Of a DNA stretch of 64,000 nucleotides, positions 50,780 through 61,811 are shown piece by piece (the stretch's first letter is position 1; every line of letters begins with the position of its first letter). Below the pieces are notes generated by a model. That model was not told the origin of the DNA, did no database searches, and saw only the letters and a program-made list of their open reading frames with translations. The DNA comes from Symsagittifera roscoffensis. Taxonomy: Eukaryota; Xenacoelomorpha; Acoela; Convolutidae. The DNA lies in contig NC_087069.1 of assembly GCF_963678635.1 (NCBI RefSeq), forward strand, positions 13,554,660-13,618,659. Reading direction: 5' to 3'. The position numbers and the translations under genes are program-made.

Positions 50780-51810
50780 TACGTCTTGGCTCTCAAGAAG
50801 TACGCCTTGTGGGCCTTTAGCCAATCCACACAGTGATGTCTGCTGAAGTCTTTGTGCGACACATTCTTAAGTTCCAGAACCTCCGCCAACTCTTGTCTAC
50901 ATGCCAGATCTTCCAGATCTAGATCCTGGATTCTCTCTAGATATCGAGCTTTGCTCGCCTCTCCCGGTCTCTCTGTCTTCTTGTATACCACCACCACCGA
51001 GGAAACCGGCTCTGGAGTGTGGACGATTCCGTCTCTTTCCATCGGTGTGGCGCCTAGTTGACTACTCCTGCTGCCCCTTGAGCTTTCCCTCGAGTCGGTT
51101 CTTCCTCCCAAACGATCTGACAAGGGCCTAGCAGCGAAGAAGGGAGGTATTGGGGGTGGAGCAAAAGTGAACTGGCCCGTCTGCAGCATGTCTGACTCCA
51201 GAAGGTTTATGTGCCTTCGGAAGACACCGTTTAGCCACTCCATGCCTCTGGGCCCGTCGAAGTGGATGCCATCCGAAGACGCATCATCCGAAATGGAGTG
51301 TTACATCATGCTTGCCACGTCGAGAGTCTCACGGGGAGTACACTTCTTTGCTGATTTTGCCTGATGATTTCGTTGGGGTTGCGCACCCTTTCGTTCATCT
51401 CCCTCGCATTCTGGTCAGCCATCATATTGTAAAGGACGGTGCAAGTAGTGAGTATGGCTGGATCTGAATAGATCCTCAATTCCTCAAGAATACAACTCAT
51501 CTTCTCCTGCAGCCACATAACTTTCCTCAGCTCGCCTCTAGACACGTCATTGGTTCCCAGCATCAGTGTGACAGTCTAAATCTTTGCCATCTCCAGCATC
51601 TCTAGCGACGCCAACATCCAGGGTGTTGCAGCATCACAAAAACTCAAGATTCCCACCTGCCAATGCGGCTGGATTCCTCCCAACACTCGTATCAGGCTGT
51701 CCCCTATATTCAAGTGGTCTGCACCTTCGGGTATCCTGGGCTGCGTGAAATTTTCAGCCCAAGAAGCGTCGTGGAAGGCATACCTCTCTGCGTGTTGCGC
51801 GCTGTCCAAC
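50779..51810 (-). pseudogene. Post-pol polyprotein, SGNH/GDSL-type hydrolase domain (element 2)
   Basis: On the minus strand HLNIGDSLIRVLG (GDS at 51704-51696), then one in-frame stop, then LMLGTNDVSRG (about 51558-51545), and about 94 residues later SDGIHFDGPRGMEWLNGVF (about 51274-51220). These are SGNH blocks I, III and V in canonical form, with the same spacing as element 1. The frame 51243-50779 continues without a break from block V into a linker ending HHCVDWLKAHKAYFLRAKT (element 1: GVDWLLAEQEQF). So the hydrolase and the next module were parts of one protein. The copy is dead. Confidence 0.8.
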
Positions 51811-52199
51811 CCATCCCGTTATGCCTTTTTGTAGCCTGCGATTATTACACTCCTCAGTGGGAGGACGCTCCTCTCGCGCTGAGTTCTCGCAAGCCCTTGA
51901 CTGCAACCTCTCTTGCAACTCCCTGAGGCGCGCCGTGCCCGTCCCGGTTTGACTACCACTGGTTGAACTGGGTGTCAATCCCGGCAGAGAGATTTCCATC
52001 GAAGGCCTCACTGGGTTTGTCTCTAGATTGCGCAGGGAAGGAACTGGCTCGGGAGTTGTCCATGCTTCCAGGCCCTCATTCATGTGTTCTTTGGCCCCAC
52101 GGTCCAAGTTGAAGCGACCGCTCGCCGAAAGCTTTTTCTACCTCCATCCGCGACTCTGGTGTCGACCTCGCGACAGCCGGTTCAGTCATAGTCCTCCTT

Positions 52200-52904
52200 T
52201 TCTTCTTACCACTCGCGACCGCCTCCTTTACTGTCTCCTTTATAGCCGTCCTTTTTCTGACTTTATTTGATCACAATTTGCTGTACTTTCTTGTAGTCTC
52301 TGCTCATACACTCGTTCTGCCATCAGCAGATCCCGATCAAAAATCGCCTTGTCTCGCTCAAGTATTGCCTGCTTGCGATCAAGTTTGGCTTAATCTCTTT
52401 CGAGAGACGCCTGGTCTCCATCCAGTTGGCCTTGTCCCGTACCCTTTGAGCCCATTCCAACTCTCTCTTCATGCTGCTGAGATCCGGATACGACTCTTCT
52501 GTTTGTTGCGACCGGAACATCGGCGGTGTTTTACTTGTGGACTATGTCCTTGCTCCTGCTGGTGGTCTGGTCGAAAAGTCTCCCGCACCATATTCCGTGT
52601 TGTTGCTCAAGCCAGGGTTTCTCGCAAGGTCATGTCCTCTCAGGCCTCCATCCACATTCCAGGATAGCCGTCTGGTCTGCTCTTGATTTGATAATCCCTC
52701 TGAAGTGTAGCCCACCATCAACACGACTTCAGTTGCTGACTCCCTGCATTCACCTTGTGCTTCCAGTTGCAGGATGGCACTCAACATCAACGCCAGCCTT
52801 TCGTCCACTTGTGCGTAATCGAGGTCCCTCAAACGCTTGTGTAGCCCGTCGAGGGTAGGTCTTTTGAGCGCTGCTGGCCTAGACTTCCACAAACGATCCG
52901 CCAT
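52200..52904 (-). pseudogene. Post-pol polyprotein, N-terminal and coiled-coil region (element 2)
   Basis: Starts MADRLWKSRPAALKRPTLDG at 52904. ATEVVLMVGYTSEG and LRGHDLARNPGLSN match the element 1 start segment. Further down RDKAIFDRDLLMAERVYEQR and MKRELEWAQRVRDKANWMET have coiled-coil character, in shifted frames. Between 52200 and 51810 a Pro/Ser/Thr-rich linker with stops leads to the hydrolase. Confidence 0.7.
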
Positions 52905-53370
52905 CGTTGCTTCTTCTCAAGCGATCTCACGTATCAACAAACTCAAGAAATACTTTCCAAGTTAAACTTGAGAAAAATCCTCTTCTAGTACTGCTAGGGA
53001 AGAAGCGGAGATCCTTCCTGTTTTGTTCGAGTAAGTCTAGCTTGCTTGTCAATTTAATTTGGAAATCATTCTGAAAATAGAATTCATTTTTAGACTAGAT
53101 GTTTTTGCTCATGCCTAGCCTAAACCTCCACCCTTACTACCTTTAAAACGTTACCCTAACAGTTTCTCGATAAAATGATTCATTTAGGCATTTGAAAGCA
53201 TGCAGACTTATTTCATATTTTAGCACCAAAAGTTCTTTAGAATTTAATTGTCATGCCAATTACATTACAATCCTTCTACCTGACTCGTGCCCGTTTTACC
53301 AAGCTCAAGAACCTTGTGCCTCCCAACTCAAGAATTCAATAACCATTTAAAGCTCAGGCAATACTCAAGT
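52905..53370 (-). other. Spacer between pol/macro-like region and post-pol frame (element 2)
   Basis: About 465 bp, AT-rich, no convincing frame. It corresponds in place and size to 19915-20406 of element 1 but is not obviously similar in sequence. Confidence 0.55.
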
Positions 53371-53800
53371 AGTACTTCTTGTGTAGATGCACCATTATCT
53401 CCGTCTCTGCAAACACCAAGTGCATGTAGGGTACAACCTGCCCCTGGTTGGATCATAGACCGGCATTGAGACTTCTTTCAACCATGAAATCCCTCAAACT
53501 CGTTAGTGCCAACATCACATGCCCGGGGTCTATCGTGTTCCTCTCATTGACCCTCGTCACCAAAAAACACAGATATTTACCAGGAACTTTTGAAACTGAA
53601 AGGGGGAAGCACAGCCATTCCCCCAACCCCGGACTATGCCTGAATAGAAATTCCACCTTCTGATATTTTCTTTTGAAGTCTGCTTTCAGTCTCTTGTTGA
53701 AGCTCATTCCCGCTGTTATGCAGATCGCACTTTTCCTATCAAAAAAAAATTGCTGTCTGTGATCAGGATGTTCTCTGAATAATAATTCGGTATCTCGAAT
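53371..53800 (-). pseudogene. Macro-domain-like module at the end of pol (element 2)
   Basis: The minus strand reads SAICITAGMSFNKRLKADFK, then about 30 residues later GKYLCFLVTRVNERN, then MLALTSLRDFMVERSL, then (after a frameshift) SMPVYDPTRGRLYP and VFAETEIMVHLHKKYYLSI. The succession C-I-T-A-x-M-S-x-N-K-x-x-x-x-F-K, Y-x-x-F-L-V-T, L-x-x-L-R-x-x-x and a final strand with T-E-I is the pattern of macro domains of the kind that read (M)xAGIAxxFKKKF ... YLVTKxxxxxKPTY. Macro domains bind or hydrolyse ADP-ribose derivatives. Reading is continuous upstream into pol (IFVRGVGVGLIHTKNLM), with one stop. Binding-loop residues cannot be verified by eye. Confidence 0.55.
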
Positions 53801-53819
53801 TTTGTCTTGAAATTTCTTC

Positions 53820-54755
53820 CTATGGTAGGCTCAGCTTCCTACTGATCCAGTTCCAACCCGTTAGTCTCTCTTACTTCCCTGAGCTTCATTATCATCAAGT
53901 TTTTGGTGTGGATAAGTCCTACCCCCACTCCCCGGACAAAAATTTTAATCGACGTTCCCGTCTATGGTGCTGGTTTCAAGTTATCCGGTTGTATTTCTAG
54001 TGGCCGGTCAGTGGCTGTCCAACCAAATAGTGGATATCCTGTCTTCACTTGTTTCATTGCTGATATGTCGACTTGCTAGATGTTTTGTACCTCCCTTTTG
54101 TCAGTCTCAAGGTTATTCATCCATTCCAGTACCCTCAGGTTTGTATTTTCCCTTCTTTTCATCTCGCTTTGCTCCAGGTATACTTCTCGTTCCGGTACGG
54201 AGTAGTCTTCTTGCGAAGAATGCTCGATGCCGTTGATGATTTGCCACACTTAATTGGCTACCAGCTCGCCCACGTTCACCAACTCCTCGCTTATCTCATC
54301 GAATTGTGTCTTGTCAATCAAGAAGTTGTCAACATACCTGTTGTATCTCACGACTGTCCGTTTGCGTTCGCCTTTCCCCTTCCCTGTGGTCATCGGCTGG
54401 TCTGATTCTGTCCACTTTGGTACCACATTCCTGCTCTGGATCATTTCAGTCTTCCTCCGCGAAAGATCCCTCGTCCGAATCCACCTCTATCTTCTCGTTA
54501 TCATCCATGCTCACGTCCTCGATGCCGTCATTCTTCTCTCTGTTGCCTTTCTCGTTCACCTCACATGCTGGTTCTACGAGTAGGTACTCGAGTCCTTCCA
54601 TGTTCTGTGGTACACACCAGTCTTCTGTAGATGGGACATGAGGTTTCGGTTTTTCTTAGTGTGCCGTACGCCCTGTACTCACATAGGTTTTGTCTGAAGT
54701 GTTTTTTCATCGTACTTCTTCCGCTGTCTCATTTGTGCCTGCGCCGTGTTCCTTC
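53820..54755 (-). pseudogene. pol: pol C-terminal tail (element 2)
   Basis: Short pieces match the element 1 tail: TTGKGKGERKRTVVRYNRYV (54390-54330) and IFVRGVGVGLIHTKNLM (about 53945-53895), with acidic sequence between. Frameshifts and stops are frequent. The reading continues into the macro-like module. Confidence 0.65.
53918..53965 (-). promoter_or_regulatory. Internal polypurine-tract copy (element 2)
   Basis: The minus strand reads GACGGGAACGTCGAT, then TTTTTGTCCGGGGAGTGGGG. It sits at the same place in the pol tail as the 19590-19640 copy of element 1, although the elements have diverged strongly elsewhere at the DNA level. Confidence 0.6.
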
Positions 54756-55854
54756 TCAGAGCTCGTTCAATTCTTGTTGTCTACTGACCGCTCCCTTCAC
54801 GTACGCCTGTGGCGACGTCTTCTTCCCTTCGTATTCCGGATAGAAGAATAACAGTTGCATTGCTCTCTCGCTGCCAGTCAACATCATGAAAGGACTGATC
54901 TCTGTTTTTGAGTGCTGAGTGCTGTTATACGCCCCTACCACTTGTGGCAGATTATTGTCCCAATCTGTCCTGTATCTCGAGCAATATACCATGAGCATGT
55001 TCACCAGAGCTCTATTCTGCCCCTCCGCTAATCCGTTCGTTTGAGGATGGTAGGTTGTTGCGCTTGAGCAATATGGGACCTCCTCATCAGTTCTTTTGTC
55101 ACGTGTCCCATGAAGGCTTTCCCATTGTCCGATTGGAATGTCATCGGACAACCATATCGTGATATCCAGTGCGTTATCAAATGATCACAATTTTTTTTCG
55201 CTGAGGCCGTCTGACATGGTATCGCTTCTGCCAGTTTCGTGAAGTGGTCTAAGTTACTAGTATCTGATTGTATCCCGAGTCGGTCATGCAGATCTTCTGA
55301 TGATCTATCTGCGCGACCTCGTTAAATTCTGAGCTTTCCACGGACTTAAGTGGAACTTCATCTTCCTTGGGTCTTTTACTTGCAGGCATGCCAGGCATGC
55401 ATTCACCCATCTCTCGCAAACCTTTCTCAACCCTGGCCGATCAAACCTGTGTAGTATTCTTTTTTGTACCTCGTCTATCCACTGATGTCCCATGTGGTCG
55501 TGCGATCTGAAAAACACTTCCGTCTGGTATAGCTGCGGTAATATGATGAGATTATAATCGTGTAATATCTTCTCCTCATCTTTCTTCCTACAGGCTGCCA
55601 CACCATCAGCTGTGTGATAAAGAATGTCTTTTCTCTCTCTTTCTCCTTGTCTCCCGCCCAGATCCATAAGGAAAGGTTGCTCGTATCTTGTCATTCTTCT
55701 GGGCTCGTATCAGATCTGATAGTTTGTATCTCGCTTTGACGTGTTCGTTTAACACCATCATTTGACAATTCAGTCCTCTGGGACTATGGATGTCGTCTTT
55801 TAGCTTAACGCAAACTATCCGTCTCAAGACCTCCCTGTCATCATCCGGTTCCAA
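54756..55854 (-). pseudogene. pol: pol: integrase (element 2)
   Basis: 55694-55305 holds the zinc domain (RSHDHMGHQWIDEVQKRILH ... CLACLQVKD). 55151-54756 holds the second half of the core with ATTYHPQTNGLAEGQNRALV, where the catalytic Glu is kept in AEGQNR. LTGSERAMQLLFFYPEYEGK follows. The first half of the core (55304-55152) is frameshifted. Homologous to 17800-18640 of element 1. Confidence 0.85.
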
Positions 55855-56110
55855 GTTCGTCCTGACAGTTAAATTGCACGATAGTTCCCTGAATGGTTAC
55901 CTTGACACCGCTATCTTCTCAAGCTCTTCTCCTTCGTATGCATCCTATTGCTCTAGGTTCTATGTTCCTGCGGAAGATTCTGTTTGTGGTTCTCTGTCGT
56001 GGTGCCTCATTTTCTCTTCCGCTATTATCATGCAATGACTGTCCTGGTCATCACCACTCTTCTCTGATTCATCCTCCCACTCTTCCGACTTCCCGAACAA
56101 ATTGTATTCC

Positions 56111-57101
56111 TCACTGTCTTCCTCTGATTTCGACCACTCCCCGTACTCCTAATCTGGTCCTAGTTGTTCGATTTCCTTCTTGAATGTCACTTTCTTCTCC
56201 CGAAACGTGGTCTGTCTTAGAAGGTCCTCTGAATTTTTCTTGGCCAATTTTTGCACATTTTTTGTCTTCAGGTTGCTTACCTATCATTGAGTCCTCGCCA
56301 TGAGCCGCTTCTTCTCTTTTCAATATGGTGACTTCCGGTTTGTCTTTATCATTGTTCCGGACTACCGGTTTATCGTCGGCTAGTCTCTCGACTCGTCTCC
56401 TCAGATCTTCTCCTATCGTCATTTTTCTTGTCTCCATTTCACGGAGGTCGTAGCTTTTTGCTTTTAGTGTTTCCCACACTATCTTCGACTTGAGCATCAT
56501 TTCCATTGGCATTCCTGTTTTTCTCTTGAGCATTTGTCTCGTTTCATGTTCAGCTGGCAGCTCGGGATGGTCCTCTATTGGTTTCCCTGACTTATCAAGC
56601 CATCTCGTGAGTGAAAGACTGTCATATGTCTCCTTGTCCATAAATGATTAGCCATCTTTGATTTCCGGCCTGTCGGCCTCTCTTTGCTCCTGTCTCTCGT
56701 AAACTCATTCTTTTTGCTCATGCTGTCGGCATTTGAGGCTTGTCTTTTGTTCTGTGCTCAATAATTATGTTGTAACCATCCAGGCGCACTATCCATCTCC
56801 CAATAAAGCTCTGGTCCCTTGAGTGCGTTTTTAACCAACTGAGTGCTCTGTTGTTGACTTGTAACTTGAGTGGCTCGCTATTCAGGTATGCCCTATATTT
56901 TTCTACAAAGGTGACTACCGCGATCATTTCGGCTTTGGGTGCTCCGTACTTCATCTCTGTATGACTCAAGACTTTGCTCCCGTAAGCTATCGGTCTCAAG
57001 ACTGACTCCCCGTTCCACTCTTGTTCTTGGTGGAGTTTTCCAGAGATCGCTAACACCGATGCATCCGTGTCCAGCACCTACATTTCCTTTTCCGTGGGCA
57101 T
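56111..57101 (-). pseudogene. pol: pol: RNase H and linker (element 2)
   Basis: 57077-56718 reads MLDTDASVLAISGKLHQ, KYGAPKAEMIAVVTFVEKYR, QVNNRALSWL (the second Asp is Asn here) and IIEHRTKDKPQMPTA, aligned throughout with element 1. 56641-56111 starts MDKETYDSLSLTRWLDKSGK (element 1: LDKETYDKLPRTS) and continues as a charged linker with LRRRVERLADDKPVV. Confidence 0.8.
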
Positions 57102-58056
57102 CCTATCCACTGGTGCTTCGCACATCTCTCTTTTTATTCTTTGAAATGATTACTCTGCCGCGTTATTCCACGTGAACTTCTTTTCCCTGTGCCTCATGAG
57201 TTGTTGCATTGGATATACTTTGTCCGCATAGCCCTTGATGAACTCCCTGTAGTAGTTTGCGAAACCCAAGAAGCTCATCAATTGGTGTTCTGTTTTTGGC
57301 GATTTCCCAGTCAGTACTGCCTCTACCGCATCTGGGTCTAGTCTAAAACCAAGTTTGTCCACAATTCTGCCCAGGTATTTGATCGAGTCCTTGAGAATCT
57401 CACACTTCGATGGCTTGCATTTCAGTCCTGCTCTCTTCATACAAGCAAACACCTCGTCCAGTCGTTCAATGTGGTCCTCCATTGTAAGTGTTTCTTTCAC
57501 CACGTCATCTACGAAGCACATTAGTAAAATGCTTTATTTTTTTTTGGTTACGCTTGTCAGCGCTTCTGCCATTAGTCGGTGGAAGGTGGCTGTCGCATTG
57601 CAGAGGCCAAAGAGCATCCTCTTTCATTGAAATAATCCCAGCTCGCATGCAAACACCCGTCTTTTCCCTGTCTTGCTTCCTCAATGATACTTGCGAAAAA
57701 GCCGACCCTAGATCAAGAGTTGTTAAAAATTTGGCGTCACCTAATTTTGAAAGACTCTCATCTATCCTAGGAATGGGATAGGTATCCTTCACCGTGACGG
57801 AATTCAGATATCGAAAGTCAAAATAAAACATAAGTTGGTCTCCTTTCTTTTTGATCATCTTTACTCCATACTCCCATGGTGATTTGGATGTTTCTATCAT
57901 GTCACACCCTACTAGGGTCACTATCTCTTTTCTACATGGATCCAATTTGTTTGAGGTCCTACGAATCGCCCCCTCCTTGTGCGGCAACGGCGAATCTTCT
58001 AGCTCTATTTCATGTTGAACAAAGTTGCAGCATTCAATGTCTGCCTTATGTCTCAA
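57102..58056 (-). pseudogene. pol: pol: reverse transcriptase (element 2)
   Basis: 58056-57505 has FDFRYLNSVTVKDTYPIPRI and TTLDLGSAFSQVSLRKQD, then a frameshift. 57521-57150 has CFVDDVV (the YVDD box with Phe) and the connection FLGFANYYREFIKGYADKVY. The connection is present here but missing from element 1, so this copy measures the roughly 220-bp deletion there. Both catalytic Asp positions remain, but frames are broken. Confidence 0.88.
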
Positions 58057-59050
58057 AAAAGATCCTGATTCCTATTTAGAACAACCTTGATGGCTTCGAG
58101 CTGTTCGTCTGTTACCTTTCCCCTTACAATTTCAATCTCTGGTAGTACTGGTTTATCCATTTCCAATTCCTCTAGTGTGGGTATTTCTGGACAATTTGAA
58201 CAGCTCGAGAGTCCATCGTCTGTCTCTGACTTAAGTGATTTCACAAGACCTGGTGAACATTTTATTTTGTTCAATCTTCTCAAGATACAATTTTTATCGC
58301 TTTGATTCCGGCAATCAAGAACTTCATTTTCTTTCACATTATCAATTATTTCAAATCTAATTTTCACGGGCAGGGCGTATCCTAGCTTCCTCTCCCTCTG
58401 GATTGTGATTGGTATATCAATAGTATTCAACAGGGCACTGACGCAGAGGCCACTCCCGGCTATCGTGAAGGATCAGCGATTAGCAGCACTTTGACTGTTT
58501 GGATTGGGTACTATACATAATTGTTTGTGGTCGCTAAGTTTACTATAGTTTTCCATCCGGAAACTTACTTTTGCCGCCTCATTCGCTTTCAGCCTTATCC
58601 TTCAACTCAAGAAAACTTGAGTCTTATTTTCTTTCGCCATTATCAAATTTACCCGTTGAATTACGTACTTCCTTTCGGGTTCCGAACCCTGAACATCGCT
58701 TTGTTATGATCAATTGGTACATCAAAATTTCTGATAAAACCTCTGCCTAAAATGAATTGCTCAGAATCATCTAGATTCTCCTCAACCAGAAAGCTCATCC
58801 ACAAATTGCGTTCTCCCAGGTTTAGGGTTTTTATTGTTGTCCTTTTATCGTTTCAAGGTGTTACCTATAACCCGAAGCGCCCCCTTGTTTGCCACTGACA
58901 GCCGTATTCTTGAGTCAATCAGATCATCTTTGTCGAATCCCATTCTTCTCCAAGTCTAAATTGGTGTTAAACTCAAGACGGCTCCCGTGTCCAACAACCC
59001 ACGCAGTTGTGTCTTCTTTCCGCTTATGTCCAATGCAAGTGCAGAAAAGT
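58053..59050 (-). pseudogene. pol: pol: protease and linker (element 2)
   Basis: About 59040-58860 reads SGKKTQLRGLLDTGAVLSLT, then a stop, then TWRRMGFDKDDLIDSRIRL, the retropepsin active site with DTGA. QFILGRGFIRNFDVPID (about 58760-58710) is the closing block. 58430-58053 (ETDDGLSSCSNCPEIPT, VLNRNQDLF) is the linker to RT, in a partly open frame. Confidence 0.8.
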
Positions 59051-59120
59051 CTGCTTCCATTCCCAGATTCATGACATCCTCTTCCAGCGTAGCACAGTGC
59101 CCAATGGATCTTACTTTTAG

Positions 59121-60601
59121 TTACTCTCTGCCAACATAGACTTGCCCGGCTAGATCCTCATCACATGTTGCCATCGTTTTTGTGTAGACGCTTTTACCAT
59201 GTATATTCAACATGACCTCATGTGGACCATAGGCTTCCGTGTATCTGTTGTCTATGCGAACTGATTTGCTACCACCTCTCGTGAGTAATGCCCTTAAAGC
59301 TCTGGAAGGAGTTTGAGAGCTTATTGCAATCAAGTAGTCCGCGTACACATCTATGTGCATTATCGTCTGATCACTCGGTTCACTCAGGTTTTTTGTTACT
59401 TCGTGGCCGCCCACTGTGGTTATTGACATGATTACTGTCACAATTTTAGTGATGCCAAATGGTTTTCCATTCACTATTTTCAAGGTGTTGCAATTGCTCC
59501 TGATCATCGAAATCTCTCCTGTCTCTGGATCTGGTCTTGTCATACAGAGCGTTTCATTCAATCTCTGTTTTTCTATTTCCTGTTTCAACCGTTGATCGAT
59601 TTTTTTGGTCGCCAAGTTTTGCTTCACTTTGTTGATTGCCTCTGCAGCTGCGCTCTCGTAGTTTTTCTCCAGAGAACTTCTCTTCTCGGGCTCCTTCGCA
59701 TCTTTGTGTTGTGTCGTGGCCTTCACTGTCTTTGTAGATAATTCACCACCCGCTGCTTCTCTGTTGTTCAAATTGTTTTCAGCTTGTCTGTTCCTAGTAT
59801 TTTGCATAGCAGCCAGTGTTAATTTGTGTTTCGGTTGATTCCAATTCTTCACCGCCTTCCAAAACAAAGGACAGTTTATCCTGAAATGGCCTTCTTGATT
59901 ACAGAAAAAACACCTCGCCCCTATCTTGATTATCAAGCCACCATAAAACTCATGTTCCTCAGTTTGATTCAAATCCTCTTCCTCTGATGCGTATCCCAAA
60001 CTTTTCATGCCTTGCTTGTATGCCGTGCAATCCAGCACATTATGATCCACCTACATTTTTCCATGTCGTCTCTAGGCTTGTACCATGACGAAACTTGTGG
60101 CTGGCTCCCCCCTTGCATGTTCCCGCCTTCTGAGTAAGAGTACTTTTTTGGTTTCATTAACATGTACTCTCTTGACTTCTGTCTCATCTCTTCTGGGGTT
60201 GGTGCATTATCCTTTGATGGTGTATAATACGTTGCCTGCATTGTTCTCAAGTCGTCACTTCTAACCCCGTCAATGAACTTTGAAGCGATGTTGAAGTTTC
60301 TTCTGATCGTCGATTCTTCCGGGTCGCTTCTTCTTCTCAAGCTCTCAAGATAATCCAGGAGTCGCTCGATTGACTCGTCTTTCCTTTTTCTTCTTTTTTC
60401 AAATTTCATCATCGCTTGATGACCCTTCCTTCCTGACCCGAATCGATTCAACTGTATCTCGAAGACATTGTCCGCTGTATCACGCTCCTCCTCTTTCTTT
60501 GCTACCACGCATTTAAGTGTGGTGCCTTCTAGACTGCTTAGTGTTGCCGTGCAGGCTTGCCTTTCGTCTTTCAAATTATCTTGTTCTAGGTTTAGTCTCA
60601 T
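59121..60601 (-). pseudogene. gag: gag capsid-like region, zinc knuckles and gag-pol junction (element 2)
   Basis: 60601-60005 has LNRFGSGRKGHQAMMKFEKR and the KSREYMLMKPK block. A frameshift disrupts the first knuckle, whose second half is MDHNVLDC at about 60050. 60050-59121 holds the second knuckle CFFCNQEGHFRINC with uninterrupted sequence across the site where the nested LINE sits in element 1. It continues through NGKPFGITKIVTVIMSI to QVYVGRE at the pol junction. This single long frame shows that gag and pol were one reading frame here. Confidence 0.85.
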
Positions 60602-61811
60602 TACCTCAACCCATGTTTCAATGCAACCATCTGAATCGTTTTTGAGTTCATTAGGTTTTTAGATGGTTTTCCGGGATTTGCTACTGCCTCTGTCACTTGA
60701 GTCTGTGTTCCTTGTTGCGAATGCTTCAAGTGCCATGTTCATCAATTGCCAGGTAAGGGCCCACCTCATGGCATCCGGTTGTACACCCGTATATGATCCT
60801 GATTCCTCGGTCGTCATTGTCGAGTTTGAGGCTCCCACCTTCATGGCAGTCCTTATCCCTCCTGACGCCATGGTGCTATCAGTCCGTGCTAACAGTGTAT
60901 ATTCTCGTTTCTTTCGTTGTGGTTCCACAAAATCGACTCTAGTTCCGGATGGCTTTTCCACCACTAATTTATCTTGGGCTGTCGATTTTCTCAAGAGAGC
61001 ATCCAGTTTCGACTGTATGGCACAAGAACTTTCAGCTTGACCCTTGCCCATCGTATCCATTCTGGTCTCCTGACTTCCCAACTTCTCATTCACGGTGTCA
61101 TACCGTGTCTTCATTTCTTCCATCTTTCTTGATATGTTTCTCTCGCTCTTTGTTGGTAGCCTCTACTTTTTCCGACATCTGTTGCAGCTTATCTTCCGTC
61201 GCACTTGCGAGGACAAAGTAGTCGTCTAGGTTCTCATTCTTGTTGTTTCATACTTCCCTTTCTAGCTCTTGGCGGTCTTCCTAGCTGTGCGTCAGCGTTT
61301 TGTCGATTTGATCCACGTTTGCTATCAAATTGTCAAGCTAAAGTGAATTTGCTTTTTCTTGACTAGCCGTTGCTCCATGTGTGACCTGCTCTCCGTCTTC
61401 TTTGGCTTCTGTTGTAATTGCGGAAACTGTTACAAACGTTTTGCTTTTCTCCGTCGTTGGTATTACCTCCTTGTTCCTTTTTGGTTTCATTCCGACCATC
61501 GCTGCAATCATCTCTGTGAAGGACGTTCTTTTCGTTTGAGAATCGTCTTTTGACGTTTCCGGCGTATTGTTTGTTGTTTCGTCTACATTGCTTATTGGTG
61601 AGAAATCTTTTGTTTTCTTCTCCTGTTCTTCTGCATTTGGAATTGGTGTTGGTTCCGTCGTCTTTCTTTCCATCCCATCAACACTCTGATCTGGTGTCTC
61701 AAAATAGGTTTCTCTAGCCGGTACAGTCGGTTCTTCCATTGCTTTCTCCTTGGCCTTATGTTCTTTTATGCTTCTTGTGTTGACCATGTTCACTGGAATA
61801 TTCTTTCTCAT
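60602..61811 (-). pseudogene. gag: gag N-terminal and coiled-coil region (element 2)
   Basis: Starts MRKNIPVNMVNTRSIKEHKA at 61811 or at the internal Met 61787. The first 157 residues are Thr/Glu/Lys-rich and disordered in character. After frameshifts 61123-60659 has the charged helix MEEMKTRYDTVNEKLGSQET, matching the coiled coil of element 1. The stop at 60659-60661 is a lesion, since the frame continues as KPNELKNDSDGCIETW against element 1 KPKSYKDESDGCIDTW. Confidence 0.75.
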
